From: Bacillota bacterium
GTDB lineage: Bacteria; Bacillota; Sulfobacillia; JAUYEG01
Direction of reading: 5' to 3'
DNA: 37,185 bases
Assembly (NCBI GenBank): GCA_030691505.1
Contig: JAUYEG010000013.1
Location: 1-37,185, forward strand
Each line of letters starts with the position of its first letter. Within the stretch, counting starts at the first letter, position 1. Shown here one piece after another: positions 7,823-16,398 of the stretch. The notes under the pieces were generated by a model, which worked only from the letters and a program-made list of their open reading frames with translations, made no database searches and was not told the origin of the DNA. The translations under genes were made by a program, and so were the position numbers.

Positions 7823-9082
7823 GTGGCCGACGGGATCTTTTTCATGTTCGGGTCGGCCTTCATCGACGCCACCAGCGTGCTGCCGGTCTTCCTCAGCACG
7901 CTGACGAGCTCGGCTGTCCTCATCGGTCTTTCCGCCACCATCCGTCAGGTCGGTTGGACGTTGCCTCAGGTGCTTGTGGCGCGTCACGTGGCGCGCCTGG
8001 AACGCAAGAAGGGCGTTGTGATCGTCGCCGCGGCGGTCCAACGGACCGTCCTTTTTGCCGTGGCTTTGGTCACCATGGCCTACGCCCGGTCCCGGCCGGA
8101 GCTCACGCTCTGGGCATTTTTGCTGGGCCTTGCGGTCTTTTCCCTGGCGGACGGCGTGACGAGCGTTCCGTGGACGGACATCATGGGCAAGTGCGTCGAG
8201 CACACCCGGCGCGGCCGGCTCCTCGGCTCGATGCAGGTCATCGGGGGGACCTTTGCGTTCGCGGCTGGGCTTGCCGTGCGGGCGATTATCTCGCACCCGT
8301 CGCTGCCGTACCCGTACGACTTCGCGGTGCTTTTCGCCGCCGGAGCGGCTCTGCTCACCGTATCGCTTGCCTGCTTTTGGCGCGTGCAAGAGCCCGCGTG
8401 GCAGCCGCCGGCGCGCCCTCAGGAGTCGCTTGGCCGCTACCTCCGCGAGGTGCCGCGGCTCTTTCACCGCAACCCGGCGGCGGGACGCCTCGTCGCGGTG
8501 CGCATTCTGGTCTCGGGCATCAACCTGGCCGCCCCGTTCTTCGCTGTATACGGCCGCGAGGCGCTAGGATTCCCGGCCGCCGCGGCCGGCCTGTTTGTTT
8601 CGGTGCAGATGGCCGGGCTCGTCGCCGGGGGCGTGGCCTGGGCGCGCATCGCCGACTTCCGGGGCAACAGGCTGCTGGTCATGATGTCCGCACTCGTGAG
8701 CGTCCTTGCGCCGGCGGTGCCGCTTGCCGTCGGGCTGCTCGGCCCGGGACCCGCGGGGCGCATGGTCTATCCGGTGAGCTTCTTCCTGCTCGGCATGGCG
8801 TTCTCCGGCGCGTGGATGGGATGCACCAACTACCTGCTGGAGATCACGGACCAGGCCTCCCGGCCCTTCTACCTCGGCGCGGTGAATACCCTGATCGCCC
8901 CGTTCGGCTTCTTTGGCGTCCTCGGGGGCGTGATCGTGGCGTCCTCCGGCTACGGCGCCTGCTTCGGGCTGGCGGCGGGGTTGTCGCTAGCCGGTCTGGC
9001 GCTCGCGAGCGGGCTGCCCGAGCCTCGAGCAGGGGGCGTGCCAGTGGCAGGGGAGGAGGCCACACCGACAACCAACGGCTAG
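7823..9082 (+). CDS. Major facilitator superfamily transporter
   Basis: This is a 12-helix secondary transporter of the inner membrane; the substrate is unknown. The protein is strongly hydrophobic, with two six-helix halves and the basic inter-helix loop MGKCVEHTRRGRLLGSMQ after helix 4. The first canonical start is the GTG at 7823. However, the frame is open and protein-like for about 30 residues upstream (ERNYRSLVADG continues directly into helix 1). The only upstream initiator-like codon that couples to the previous gene is a CTG at 7730, which overlaps the nif3 stop as CTGA. The true N-terminus may therefore lie at 7730. A small membrane protein, a ZIP transporter and a ThDP enzyme follow on the same strand. 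Confidence 0.85.
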   Translation: MADGIFFMFGSAFIDATSVLPVFLSTLTSSAVLIGLSATIRQVGWTLPQVLVARHVARLERKKGVVIVAAAVQRTVLFAVALVTMAYARSRPELTLWAFLLGLAVFSLADGVTSVPWTDIMGKCVEHTRRGRLLGSMQVIGGTFAFAAGLAVRAIISHPSLPYPYDFAVLFAAGAALLTVSLACFWRVQEPAWQPPARPQESLGRYLREVPRLFHRNPAAGRLVAVRILVSGINLAAPFFAVYGREALGFPAAAAGLFVSVQMAGLVAGGVAWARIADFRGNRLLVMMSALVSVLAPAVPLAVGLLGPGPAGRMVYPVSFFLLGMAFSGAWMGCTNYLLEITDQASRPFYLGAVNTLIAPFGFFGVLGGVIVASSGYGACFGLAAGLSLAGLALASGLPEPRAGGVPVAGEEATPTTNG

Positions 9083-9141
9083 CGACCCCTCCTACGGGCA
9101 TAGGGTTGCCTCAGAGGATTGCACGGGGAGGGGGATGGGCA

Positions 9142-9414
9142 TTGCCGGACGTGCTGCGCGTCCTGCGTCGTTCCGCCGCCCGGGTCAGGGCGGGGTTTGT
9201 ACTTGTGGCTATCGGAGAGACGCTCCGCTTCGGGGGTTTCAGCCTCCCGGGGGCGCTTCCCGCGCTGGCCGGAACGATCGGCATCGTATGCGACCTGCTG
9301 GCCGTGGTCATGGTCTGGAGCGGGCTTGAGGGGTTTATGTCCGGGGTGGTCGCAGGCTTTACGCCGCCCCGCGACGAAGTGCCGCCGGACGGCGGAGACG
9401 ACGGCGGTCCATAG
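9142..9414 (+). CDS. Small membrane protein with two predicted transmembrane helices
   Basis: This 90-residue protein starts at a TTG with GGGAGGGGG about 9 bases upstream. It has an amphipathic basic N-terminus (VLRVLRRSAARVRAG), a first hydrophobic stretch (FVLVAIGETLRFGGFSLPG), a second helix (LAGTIGIVCDLLAVVMVWSG) and an acidic, Gly/Asp-rich tail. I do not recognise the family. It lies between the MFS and ZIP transporter genes on the same strand, with gaps of about 60 and 90-140 bases. It could be an accessory subunit of either transporter, but that is only positional inference. Confidence 0.6.
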   Translation: MPDVLRVLRRSAARVRAGFVLVAIGETLRFGGFSLPGALPALAGTIGIVCDLLAVVMVWSGLEGFMSGVVAGFTPPRDEVPPDGGDDGGP

Positions 9415-9557
9415 AGCTGCCGGCAAGACCGCCGGCAGAGCCGCTGCAGAGCCGCCGGATTGCCCAGGCGGGCCTTTGCTGATGGACTGGGGGGCAACCG
9501 GCGATCTTCGACTCAACCAACCTGGCGCCAGTCATTGCGGCGACCATCGTCGGCACC

Positions 9558-10265
9558 GTGGCGGGGGTCGGCGGCACGGGCATGGGCGGGATTATCGGAC
9601 TGCAGTTCCGGCGTCTTTCGGGACGAGCTTACAGCGTTGTACTCGGATTTTCAGCGGGCGTGATGATCAGCGTCGTCGCGTTTGACCTGATGCCCGAGGC
9701 CATCGAGTCCGGGGGGCTGGTGCTGGCCATCGGCGGCCTGATCGCCGGCGTAATCCTTGTGTCGCTGCTGGACCTGCTTCCCCACACCCATTTCATGGCC
9801 TCGGACCGCGAGAGTTCGCGGTTTTACAAGACTGGCGTGATCGTCGGGCTCGGGATAGCCATGCACAACCTGCCGGAGGGACTGGCCATCGGCGCCGGCT
9901 ACGCTCACGACGTGACGCTTGGCCTCGGGCTTGCGCTCGTCATCGCGGTGCACAATTTCCCCGAGGGCATGGCGATGGCCTGCCCCATGGTTATCGCCGG
10001 CATGAAACCGTTGCGGGTGGTGCTGGCGACCATGGCCGCCGGCGTTCCCATGGCGATCGGCGCGCTGCTGGGCTCCCTGGTCGGCGGCATGTCATCGGGG
10101 CTGCTTTCGTTGTGTCTGGGATTGGCCGGAGGCGCAATGCTTTTTGTTACCTGTGACGAGCTGATACCCGACGCCCAGGAGCTCGGTTCGGGGCATTCCG
10201 GCAGCTTCGGCATCGTCGCCGGCGTCGTTGTCGGTATCTTGTTCACTTCGCTGCTGAAAGTATAG
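9558..10265 (+). CDS. ZIP family divalent metal transporter
   Basis: ZIP transporters move Zn2+, Fe2+ or other divalent metals into the cytoplasm. The binuclear metal-site motifs are evident: HNLPEGLAIG in helix 4 and HNFPEGMAM in helix 5, with a short His-containing loop (LLPHTHF) before them. There are about eight hydrophobic segments. The GTG at 9558 begins inside helix 1. The frame is open back to a stop near 9482 and reads as a natural continuation (FDSTNLAPVIAATIVGTVAG), so the real start may be upstream. The only candidate with a spaced G-rich Shine-Dalgarno (GGGGGG, 9489-9494) is an ATC at 9504-9506, which would be unusual. The ThDP enzyme follows after 15 bases. Confidence 0.88.
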   Translation: MAGVGGTGMGGIIGLQFRRLSGRAYSVVLGFSAGVMISVVAFDLMPEAIESGGLVLAIGGLIAGVILVSLLDLLPHTHFMASDRESSRFYKTGVIVGLGIAMHNLPEGLAIGAGYAHDVTLGLGLALVIAVHNFPEGMAMACPMVIAGMKPLRVVLATMAAGVPMAIGALLGSLVGGMSSGLLSLCLGLAGGAMLFVTCDELIPDAQELGSGHSGSFGIVAGVVVGILFTSLLKV

Positions 10266-10280
10266 CGGGAGGTATTGCGG

Positions 10281-11918
10281 ATGGAAACGCAGGACGGGCG
10301 GCCGACCGTAGCCGCTGCGATTGCGGGCCGGCTGGCCCGCTACGGGACCCGCTTTGTGTTCGGCTATCCTGGTGGAGAGACTTTGGACCTGCTCGAGGCG
10401 ATGCGGCGCGAAGGCATCGAGTTCGTGCTCACCCGTCATGAGGCGACCGCGTCTTTCGCCGCGCTTGCCACCGGGGAGCTAACGGGCCGCGCGGGCGTGT
10501 GCCTTGCCACTTTGGGACCGGGCGCAACCAATCTGGTTAGCGGAGTCGCCGCGGCCCTGCTCGAGCGGGCGCCAATGCTCGCCGTTACGGCGCAGCTGCC
10601 CCGATCGCGCCGTGAGAGCACCACTCACCAGCGGCTCGACCTGAACGCCCTGTACGCCCCGATCACCAAGGGCAGCTTCAGAATAGATCCCGGCGATGCG
10701 CTCCGCACTCTGGAGAAAGGCCTACGTCTGGCCGTCTCCGGGCGGCCGGGACCGGTCCACCTCGAAATGCCCAGCGATGTGCCGCGGGCGGAATGCGCGG
10801 ACCAGATCGGCCTCGACTGGTTCGGCGGGTCCGAACCCGATAAGGCCGCGCCCGTGGCTCCTTTGGAGTTGCTGCGCGACGCGGCCGGGCGAATCGCCGC
10901 CGCGCGCCGCCCCGCGATGCTCCTCGGAATCGGAGCTCGCGCTGCCGGGCAGCCCGCGGTCACCGCGTTTGCGGAGGCGGCGGAGCTGCCGGTGGTTGTC
11001 GCGCCCAAGGCCAAAGGGCTGCTCAGCGAGAATCATCCGCTGTTCGGCGGGGTCATTGAGATGCTGGGCAAGCAGGCCGTCGTTGATTGGCTCCGCGAGG
11101 CCGATCTGCTGGTCTACGTGGGTTTTGATCCGGTCGAGCTGGACATGCTCTGGGAGTTCCGGACGCCGGGCGTGTTGCTCGATACGGTGCCGGATACCGA
11201 CGCCTACTACCGGACCGACATCGAGGTCACCGGAGACACCGGCGCAAACCTCCGTGCGCTGGCCAGAGACCCGCGCATGGACACGGGCGCGCGCGGGCAG
11301 GGGGACGGCCGGGCCCGTGCGGCGGCCCTCCGCGACGAGATCTCGCGCCGCCTTGAGGGATCCGCGAATCCGGGCCTGCTCGCCCCGCGTGAAGCCATCG
11401 AGGCCGTCAGGGCCGCGGCCTCATCGCCGCGAGCACTGGCCGCCACGGATGTCGGCGCCCACAAGATGGCGGCGGGGCAGTTCTGGCGCACCGCCTGGCC
11501 GGGCTGTTTTCTGATGTCCAACGGCCAGTCATCCATGGGGTACGGCCTCCCGGCCGCGATGGCCGCCAAGCTCCTGGATCGCGAGCGCCAGGTCGTCGCG
11601 CTCATTGGAGACGGCGGGCTCGGTATGTACCTGGGAGAGCTCGAGACGCTCGCCCGCCTCGGGCTCGGCATCCCGGTGGTCGTGTTCGTCGACCGGCAGC
11701 TCAGCTTGATTGTCCTGGGACAGGAGCGCCGGGGCTACCCGCGGTATGGCGTGGATTTCGGCTCGCCCGACTACCGCTCGCTGGCTGCGAGCCTCGGCGG
11801 TCACGGCTGCGTCGCCGGCAGCGCCGCGCAGCTGCATTCGGAGGTAGCCGCCGGCTTCGGCCGTGATACGTTCACGCTTATCGCGGTGCCGGTTGACGAG
11901 CGTCTATACCGGTTCTAA
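10281..11918 (+). CDS. Thiamine-diphosphate-dependent enzyme, acetolactate-synthase-like
   Basis: This is a 545-residue member of the acetolactate synthase/pyruvate oxidase superfamily. The N-terminal PYR domain carries the activating glutamate (LTRHEATASF) and the LATLGPGATNLVSG loop. A central Rossmann-like domain and a C-terminal PP domain with the cofactor motif IGDGGLGMYLGE follow. Where most family members have Asn-Asn at the end of the GDG motif, this protein has VFVDRQLSLI, so an Asp replaces the usual metal-binding Asn. That is chemically tolerable and occurs in other ThDP subfamilies. The reaction is probably a carboligation or 2-oxoacid decarboxylation, but no partner regulatory subunit (ilvH) is present and branched-chain synthesis genes are absent. 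I chose the ATG at 10281 because GGGAGGT precedes it at 8 bases. Confidence 0.85.
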   Translation: METQDGRPTVAAAIAGRLARYGTRFVFGYPGGETLDLLEAMRREGIEFVLTRHEATASFAALATGELTGRAGVCLATLGPGATNLVSGVAAALLERAPMLAVTAQLPRSRRESTTHQRLDLNALYAPITKGSFRIDPGDALRTLEKGLRLAVSGRPGPVHLEMPSDVPRAECADQIGLDWFGGSEPDKAAPVAPLELLRDAAGRIAAARRPAMLLGIGARAAGQPAVTAFAEAAELPVVVAPKAKGLLSENHPLFGGVIEMLGKQAVVDWLREADLLVYVGFDPVELDMLWEFRTPGVLLDTVPDTDAYYRTDIEVTGDTGANLRALARDPRMDTGARGQGDGRARAAALRDEISRRLEGSANPGLLAPREAIEAVRAAASSPRALAATDVGAHKMAAGQFWRTAWPGCFLMSNGQSSMGYGLPAAMAAKLLDRERQVVALIGDGGLGMYLGELETLARLGLGIPVVVFVDRQLSLIVLGQERRGYPRYGVDFGSPDYRSLAASLGGHGCVAGSAAQLHSEVAAGFGRDTFTLIAVPVDERLYRF

Positions 11919-11939
11919 CCGGAGTCGTCTGGAAACCGC

Positions 11940-13919
11940 ATGATACGCAGCTGCAGGAGTACACAGGGCCTCCGTCAGAGGGGTGGGGGCGCCGGCGCCC
12001 CGTGCCGGGCCGCTGCGGCCGCGTTCCTGGTGTGCCTTTTCGCCGGGGCGCTTTCCGGCACCCTTGGCTGCGCCGAGCCGCTTGCCTCCGGTCCGCCCCT
12101 GGTTGTGATGGAGGCCGTACCCGGCCACGGCGCCGCCCTTGCCGCCGGCTCCGCCATGAGAGTGCTCTTTAACCTGCCTGTGGACCCGGCCGGACTTGCG
12201 GGGCACATCGCGGTCTCACCCCCGTGCCAGTACACGGTATCCTGCGCCGGACAGGAGCTAATAGTACACCCCAGCGGGGCCGTCCCGGGAAGAACGTACA
12301 CCCTATCGGTCTCCGCCGGAATTCGCGGCACGGCGGGTGGGCTGCTCCAACAGGGTTTCGACATCGTGTTCTCCGTCTTGCCGGCAACTGCCGGCCCGGA
12401 TGGTGGTGTTGGCACCGCCGCAGGCGCTTCCGGGCCGCTGCCTCCGGCTGTCCCTGGATCTCCGGGAGCAGGGGCAGCCGCGGGCGCCCGGCAGGTGACC
12501 GGCGCGCGCTTGTTTTTGGAGGACTGCGGCGTTTTTGCCTGCGACCGGCCTGGATTCTATGACGCGCCGCGGTTTGACCGCGTACGCCTGTTCCTCGGCG
12601 GCACGGGGACGCTTGACGCAGCAACGCGGCCCGCCCTGCTCGAGATCCGGCCGGACGGGGGCGTGCGGCCCATGACCATCCGGACAAGCTCCGGGCGGGG
12701 CTGGGTTGATCTCATCCTCGAAGAGGAAATACGCACGGGGTGGACCTATGAGTGCTGCCTCGTGTCGGGAAAGGCGGGCGAACCGCAGGCCGCGACCACC
12801 GAGACGGTGTATGCGTGGTCTGTTCACGGCAGCCCGTGGATCTACGTGTGGTCGCTTGACGTTGCGAGCGGCCGGGCCAGCCCCGTGGGCCGCCTTGACC
12901 TTGGCATGCAGGTTGATGAGCTCATCGGATCGCCGGGCGGCATGCTTGCCGCGGTTGGCAATCCAGGCGGCGTCTCGTGGAGCGGGCTCCAGCTCGTGCA
13001 ACCGCTATCGAGAAGCCTGGCTCTCAGCGCGCCCCCGGTCGCCATATTCGCCCACTCGAATTACCTGCCCCGCCAGCTCGGGCCGGGTGGGGGGTCACTT
13101 GTGGCGGTGGGGCCCGCCAGGGCAATCCCATCGCTGGTCGGCGATGCCGTATGGAAGGGATTCGCGCCGTCCGGCGGCGTACCTGAGGCGCCCGCGGCAC
13201 CCGACGCGACAAGCCGCTCCCCCTCGCCGTCCCTGGACCGGGGCTCGGACGCCGAAGAACCCGTGTTGCTGGAGATTGCGGGCGCAGGCGCGCGGGTGCT
13301 GGTTAGCGGGCTGGACCTCGCCGGAAGGTTCATTTCCGGGCCGGCCCTTTCCCCGGACGGCCTTACGGCGGCATTCCTGAGCCACGACTTCGCGGACAAC
13401 GCCCTGGTACGGGTGTGGAGCTGTGCCGTCACCGCCGGCGCCGACATGATCCCGCATGAACTGGCGCGCCTCGTGTATCCCAACGAGCTCATCGGGGATT
13501 TCGGGTATGGCGGAGGCGTTTGCTGGCAGGCCGACGGCGGCGGGCTGTGGTGGGACGTCTGCCTGCCGGACGGTATCGCCGAGGTCTGGACGGTAGATGC
13601 CTGGGGCGGCGCGCGATCGCTGGTCACAAGCGGCTCCGCGCTGCACCTGGAAAGCCCGGACGGGCGCCTGCTTTTTTGCCGTGGCCGCGAAGAGGGGATC
13701 ATCTTAGCCGCGGACGGCACCCAGACCCGGGCGTTCAGAGGCTCGTTCAGCGCGGCGGCATGGCTGCCGGACAGCACCGGCCTGCTGCTATCGGATGGGA
13801 ACGGAGTGCTGTACGCCCCGGTCAGCGGCGCCACCCGCCGGCTCGTCTCGTTCCCCGCCGGCCCCGGATGCTTCGTCGCGCCGTCGGAGTACTGGTTCAT
13901 CTCTGACCGGCGTTTCTGA
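11940..13919 (+). CDS. Secreted lipoprotein with Ig-like (Big_5/SbsA-type) domain and probable beta-propeller
   Basis: This 659-residue protein has a basic N-terminus, a hydrophobic signal segment (AAAAAFLVCLFAGALSG) and a plausible lipobox ending at GTLGC, so it is likely anchored to the outer face of the membrane. Residues about 50-150 resemble a bacterial Ig-like Big_5 domain (VPGHGAALAAGSAMRVLFNLPVDP, then PGRTYTLSVSAGIRGTAGG). A Gly/Ala/Pro linker follows. The rest contains blade-like repeats with motifs such as SPDGLTAAFLSHD, SPDGRLLFCRGR and PDSTGLLLSDG, typical of WD40-like propellers. The biological role is unknown. It converges with the L,D-transpeptidase gene with only 10 bases between the stop codons. 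Confidence 0.7.
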   Translation: MIRSCRSTQGLRQRGGGAGAPCRAAAAAFLVCLFAGALSGTLGCAEPLASGPPLVVMEAVPGHGAALAAGSAMRVLFNLPVDPAGLAGHIAVSPPCQYTVSCAGQELIVHPSGAVPGRTYTLSVSAGIRGTAGGLLQQGFDIVFSVLPATAGPDGGVGTAAGASGPLPPAVPGSPGAGAAAGARQVTGARLFLEDCGVFACDRPGFYDAPRFDRVRLFLGGTGTLDAATRPALLEIRPDGGVRPMTIRTSSGRGWVDLILEEEIRTGWTYECCLVSGKAGEPQAATTETVYAWSVHGSPWIYVWSLDVASGRASPVGRLDLGMQVDELIGSPGGMLAAVGNPGGVSWSGLQLVQPLSRSLALSAPPVAIFAHSNYLPRQLGPGGGSLVAVGPARAIPSLVGDAVWKGFAPSGGVPEAPAAPDATSRSPSPSLDRGSDAEEPVLLEIAGAGARVLVSGLDLAGRFISGPALSPDGLTAAFLSHDFADNALVRVWSCAVTAGADMIPHELARLVYPNELIGDFGYGGGVCWQADGGGLWWDVCLPDGIAEVWTVDAWGGARSLVTSGSALHLESPDGRLLFCRGREEGIILAADGTQTRAFRGSFSAAAWLPDSTGLLLSDGNGVLYAPVSGATRRLVSFPAGPGCFVAPSEYWFISDRRF

Positions 13920-13929
13920 CGGTCGCTGC

Positions 13930-14952
13930 CTAGGGAAGCCCGAGCGCCTCCCGCGTGGCCTTGCCCACCTGCCCTGTCACGGGGAGGAAATTGGCCCACT
14001 GGAACTCGCGCAACGCGCGGGTGGTTAGCCCCTCGAAGTTGCCGTCAACCCGCCGCCGGTAGAGCCCCAACTCCTTCAAGGCTAGTTGAAGCCGGATGAC
14101 GTCGTTTCCGAAATGCCCTTGCCGCATGACCCGGACCGTGTCGCCGTATATCGCCCGCGGCCTTCCCGCGATACGCACCGGCGTGCCCTTAATCACCCAG
14201 CTATAGAGGATTTCGACGTCCCGGTTGTACATCCGGACGCAGCCCCCGCTGGCGTGATTGCCGATGCTGCCGGGGTTGTTCGTGCCGTGCATCCCGTAGG
14301 TCCCGTAGGGAATCGACAGGCCCATCCACCGGGTCCCGAAGGCCCCGCCTAGCACGCCCTTGTTGACCACGTGCCATTCGCCGATAGGTGTCGGCGTCGT
14401 GGCCTTGCCCGCAGCCACGGTGAACTTGCGCCATACCTCTTCGTCCGAGTACACGGTCATCGTGACCCGGTCCGCGTCGATGACGATGCTCACGAAACCG
14501 GGCGGCCACTTTGGCGCCGCCGCCTCGTGGTCAAGCTCGATGGCGCTGCCGATGATCTCCCAGGTGAGGAGGTCAACGACGCCCGTCGGTGAGAGGCCGT
14601 ATTCCGCCTGAAAGACCGCGATGGCGGCTGACGTGTTCGGACCGTACACTCCGGTTGCGGGGCCTTGCAGCCGTCCGGCGTGTATCAGCATCTCCTGTAG
14701 GTGTTGCACGTCCGGACCGCTCTGATATGGTGAGGTAAGCGACAGGATCCTCATCGCCTCGCACTGCTCGCACGGGTAGTAGTAGGCATCCGGGGGATGG
14801 AGCACGAGTGTCGCCGGATCCTCGTGGTCGGCGAGCCCGAGAGCGCCCGCCGGCGGACCAAATGCCAGGCCGGCAAGCCACAGGCAAAGTAGAAGCCCGA
14901 GGCGCGCCAGGGCATACGGGGGAAGACCGTTGTCGCGCCGCGAACGATGCAT
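13930..14952 (-). CDS. L,D-transpeptidase (YkuD domain) with two peptidoglycan-binding domains
   Basis: L,D-transpeptidases form 3-3 cross-links in peptidoglycan or attach proteins to it. An N-terminal signal peptide (LARLGLLLCLWLAGLAFG) exports the protein. A PG_binding_1 domain (QHLQEMLIHAGRLQGPATG, then AIAVFQAEYGLSPTG) comes first. The YkuD catalytic domain carries the active-site signature HGTNNPGSIG with ASGGCVRMYN, including the catalytic Cys. A second PG_binding_1-like repeat (VIRLQLALKELGLYRRRVDG) lies at the C-terminus. I chose the ATG at 14952 because GGGAGTGGGGG precedes it; a GTG 30 bases upstream is also open. It is divergent from the DUF3786 gene; the 61-base gap contains an AT-rich patch (ATTATTTATG) that may hold a promoter. 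Confidence 0.92.
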   Translation of the reverse strand: MHRSRRDNGLPPYALARLGLLLCLWLAGLAFGPPAGALGLADHEDPATLVLHPPDAYYYPCEQCEAMRILSLTSPYQSGPDVQHLQEMLIHAGRLQGPATGVYGPNTSAAIAVFQAEYGLSPTGVVDLLTWEIIGSAIELDHEAAAPKWPPGFVSIVIDADRVTMTVYSDEEVWRKFTVAAGKATTPTPIGEWHVVNKGVLGGAFGTRWMGLSIPYGTYGMHGTNNPGSIGNHASGGCVRMYNRDVEILYSWVIKGTPVRIAGRPRAIYGDTVRVMRQGHFGNDVIRLQLALKELGLYRRRVDGNFEGLTTRALREFQWANFLPVTGQVGKATREALGLP

Positions 14953-15013
14953 GCAGTCCCCCACTCCCGAAAAGTGGTGCACAGGGATTATTTATGGTCG
15001 CGGTGGTGAGGTT

Positions 15014-15718
15014 ATGAGCCCTGCTCCGAGTGGCGGCGGGCAGCCGGGTCTGGATGGGCCGGCCAATGAAGCGTCACGTCGTCAGGCGCTGCGCGAACGG
15101 TGCGCCGAGTACCGCAGCCGGCTGGCCGGGCGTGATCCATATACGCTTGCGCGGTGCGCGGCATTGGGCCTCCGGGCGCCGCACGACGGAGAAGCCGGCG
15201 CGGAGATCTTGCTGTACGGGGATTGCTGGGGCGAGGCGTACACAATCACGTGGCCGCGCCTGGAGATCGCGCACGCCGCGGGCCGGCCGGTCGAGTTGCG
15301 CACGGAAGCTCTCTGGCTGCACTACCTTGATCGGGCCGACGGCCACCCACTCACCGGACGCTGGGTAAACCTCAGCGAGATCGGGGGGCTTTTCTACCAG
15401 CAGGCATTCCAGGGGTACTCGGGCGACGAACTCGCTTGGGCCTGGGGTGCGGAGGTGGACGCGTTGCGCGGGCTCTGCCGCGCCCAAGGAGGCTGGGAGG
15501 TCGCGGGCCTCGGCGACATGGCCTTCGAATGGCGCGCGCTGCCCCGCGTTCCGGTCTGTTTATGCTACCGGAGCCCGTCGGAGCCGGCGGCGGCGTGGGC
15601 GACGGTGCTGTTCGACGCCGCTTCGGATCACTACGTGGCTGCCGATGTGGCGGCCATCGTCGGCAAACAGCTCACAGACCGGCTGATGCCGCCGGCATCG
15701 GGAGGGGTTCTGCTCTGA
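15014..15718 (+). CDS. DUF3786 domain-containing protein
   Basis: DUF3786 is an uncharacterised domain found mainly in anaerobes, often near corrinoid or Wood-Ljungdahl genes. The diagnostic pattern is present: ILLYGDCWGEAYTITWP, then LWLHYLDRADGHPLTGRWV, LSEIGGLFYQQAFQGY and a C-terminal FDAASDHYVAADVAAIVG. The 234-residue length fits. The ATG at 15014 has GGTGG about 7 bases upstream. No corrinoid or acetyl-CoA pathway genes are in the window, so the context does not suggest a role. Its stop is overlapped by the CTG start of the next gene as CTGA (15715-15718), which implies translational coupling. Confidence 0.8.
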   Translation: MSPAPSGGGQPGLDGPANEASRRQALRERCAEYRSRLAGRDPYTLARCAALGLRAPHDGEAGAEILLYGDCWGEAYTITWPRLEIAHAAGRPVELRTEALWLHYLDRADGHPLTGRWVNLSEIGGLFYQQAFQGYSGDELAWAWGAEVDALRGLCRAQGGWEVAGLGDMAFEWRALPRVPVCLCYRSPSEPAAAWATVLFDAASDHYVAADVAAIVGKQLTDRLMPPASGGVLL

Positions 15719-16398
15719 CCCAGCCGTCGTTCAGCGGCTACCCCCCGGGGTCCCGGAGCGCCCGGACCTGGTCGCGATCCACGGCCCGGTATAGCAGATG
15801 GTTTTGCGCGGCGCTGATCGCCTGCACCGCCGTGCTCAGCGCCGTTGCCGCTCTTTTGTGGCCGGCGCCGCTCGGCCCGGACCTCGACCCTCAAGCGGTG
15901 GCCGACTCCCGCGAGCGCCTCGCGGCAATAGGCGCGGCGCTGGAGCGGAGTCTGGACCATGGTCCGGAGGTCCGCCTTTCCATCCATCAGGAGGAGCTGG
16001 GCGTGCTGGCCGCCGACCTTGCCGGAGAAAAGGACGGAACAGGCGTGACTCTTCGCGTCCGCCCCGAGACCGTGTCGGTGGGGTTCCGGATCCCAACACC
16101 CGTCGGCCTGACGGCCCACATACGCCTGGTCATCCAGCCGTCGTTGCTTGACGGACGCCTCTTCCTCGGTCTCCGCGGAGTTCGTATCGGTCTGCTGCCC
16201 ATCCCGCCGGCCTGGTTTGTGTCCATCCAGGCGGGCGACGGGGGCAGCGGCTGGCTCTTCAGCCGCGGGACGCCGGGCTATGCGCTGCCCGGTCGGCTAC
16301 TGCATGAGGGCATCGCATGGGAGATCTCAGACTTGTGGTGCATCGACGGATGGGTCGAGGTCGTCCTGACCCGGGTGGTGACAGCCGGTGACCGGTAG
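15715..16398 (+). CDS. Membrane-anchored YpmS-like (DUF2140) protein with apparent CTG start
   Basis: The protein has a basic N-terminus, one membrane helix (FCAALIACTAVLSAVAALLW) and an extracytoplasmic domain. Segments such as LSIHQEELGVLAADL, RVRPETVSVGFRIPTPVG and GVRIGLLPIP resemble the YpmS/DUF2140 family of Gram-positive bacteria, whose function is not established. No ATG, GTG or TTG lies in frame between the upstream region and the membrane helix; the first is a GTG at 15832, inside the helix. The CTG at 15715 overlaps the DUF3786 stop as CTGA and has a textbook GGGAGGGG (15700-15707) 7 bases upstream, so I take it as the start, giving 227 residues. The 3' end overlaps the start of the helicase gene by 11 bases. 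Confidence 0.7.
   Translation: MTQPSFSGYPPGSRSARTWSRSTARYSRWFCAALIACTAVLSAVAALLWPAPLGPDLDPQAVADSRERLAAIGAALERSLDHGPEVRLSIHQEELGVLAADLAGEKDGTGVTLRVRPETVSVGFRIPTPVGLTAHIRLVIQPSLLDGRLFLGLRGVRIGLLPIPPAWFVSIQAGDGGSGWLFSRGTPGYALPGRLLHEGIAWEISDLWCIDGWVEVVLTRVVTAGDR

Noticed and set aside
7954-9414. A 486-codon plus-strand frame overlapping the MFS gene
   Set aside because: Only its last 90 codons, after the MFS stop, look like protein; the rest is an Arg/Gly-rich shadow. I kept the small 9142-9414 gene.
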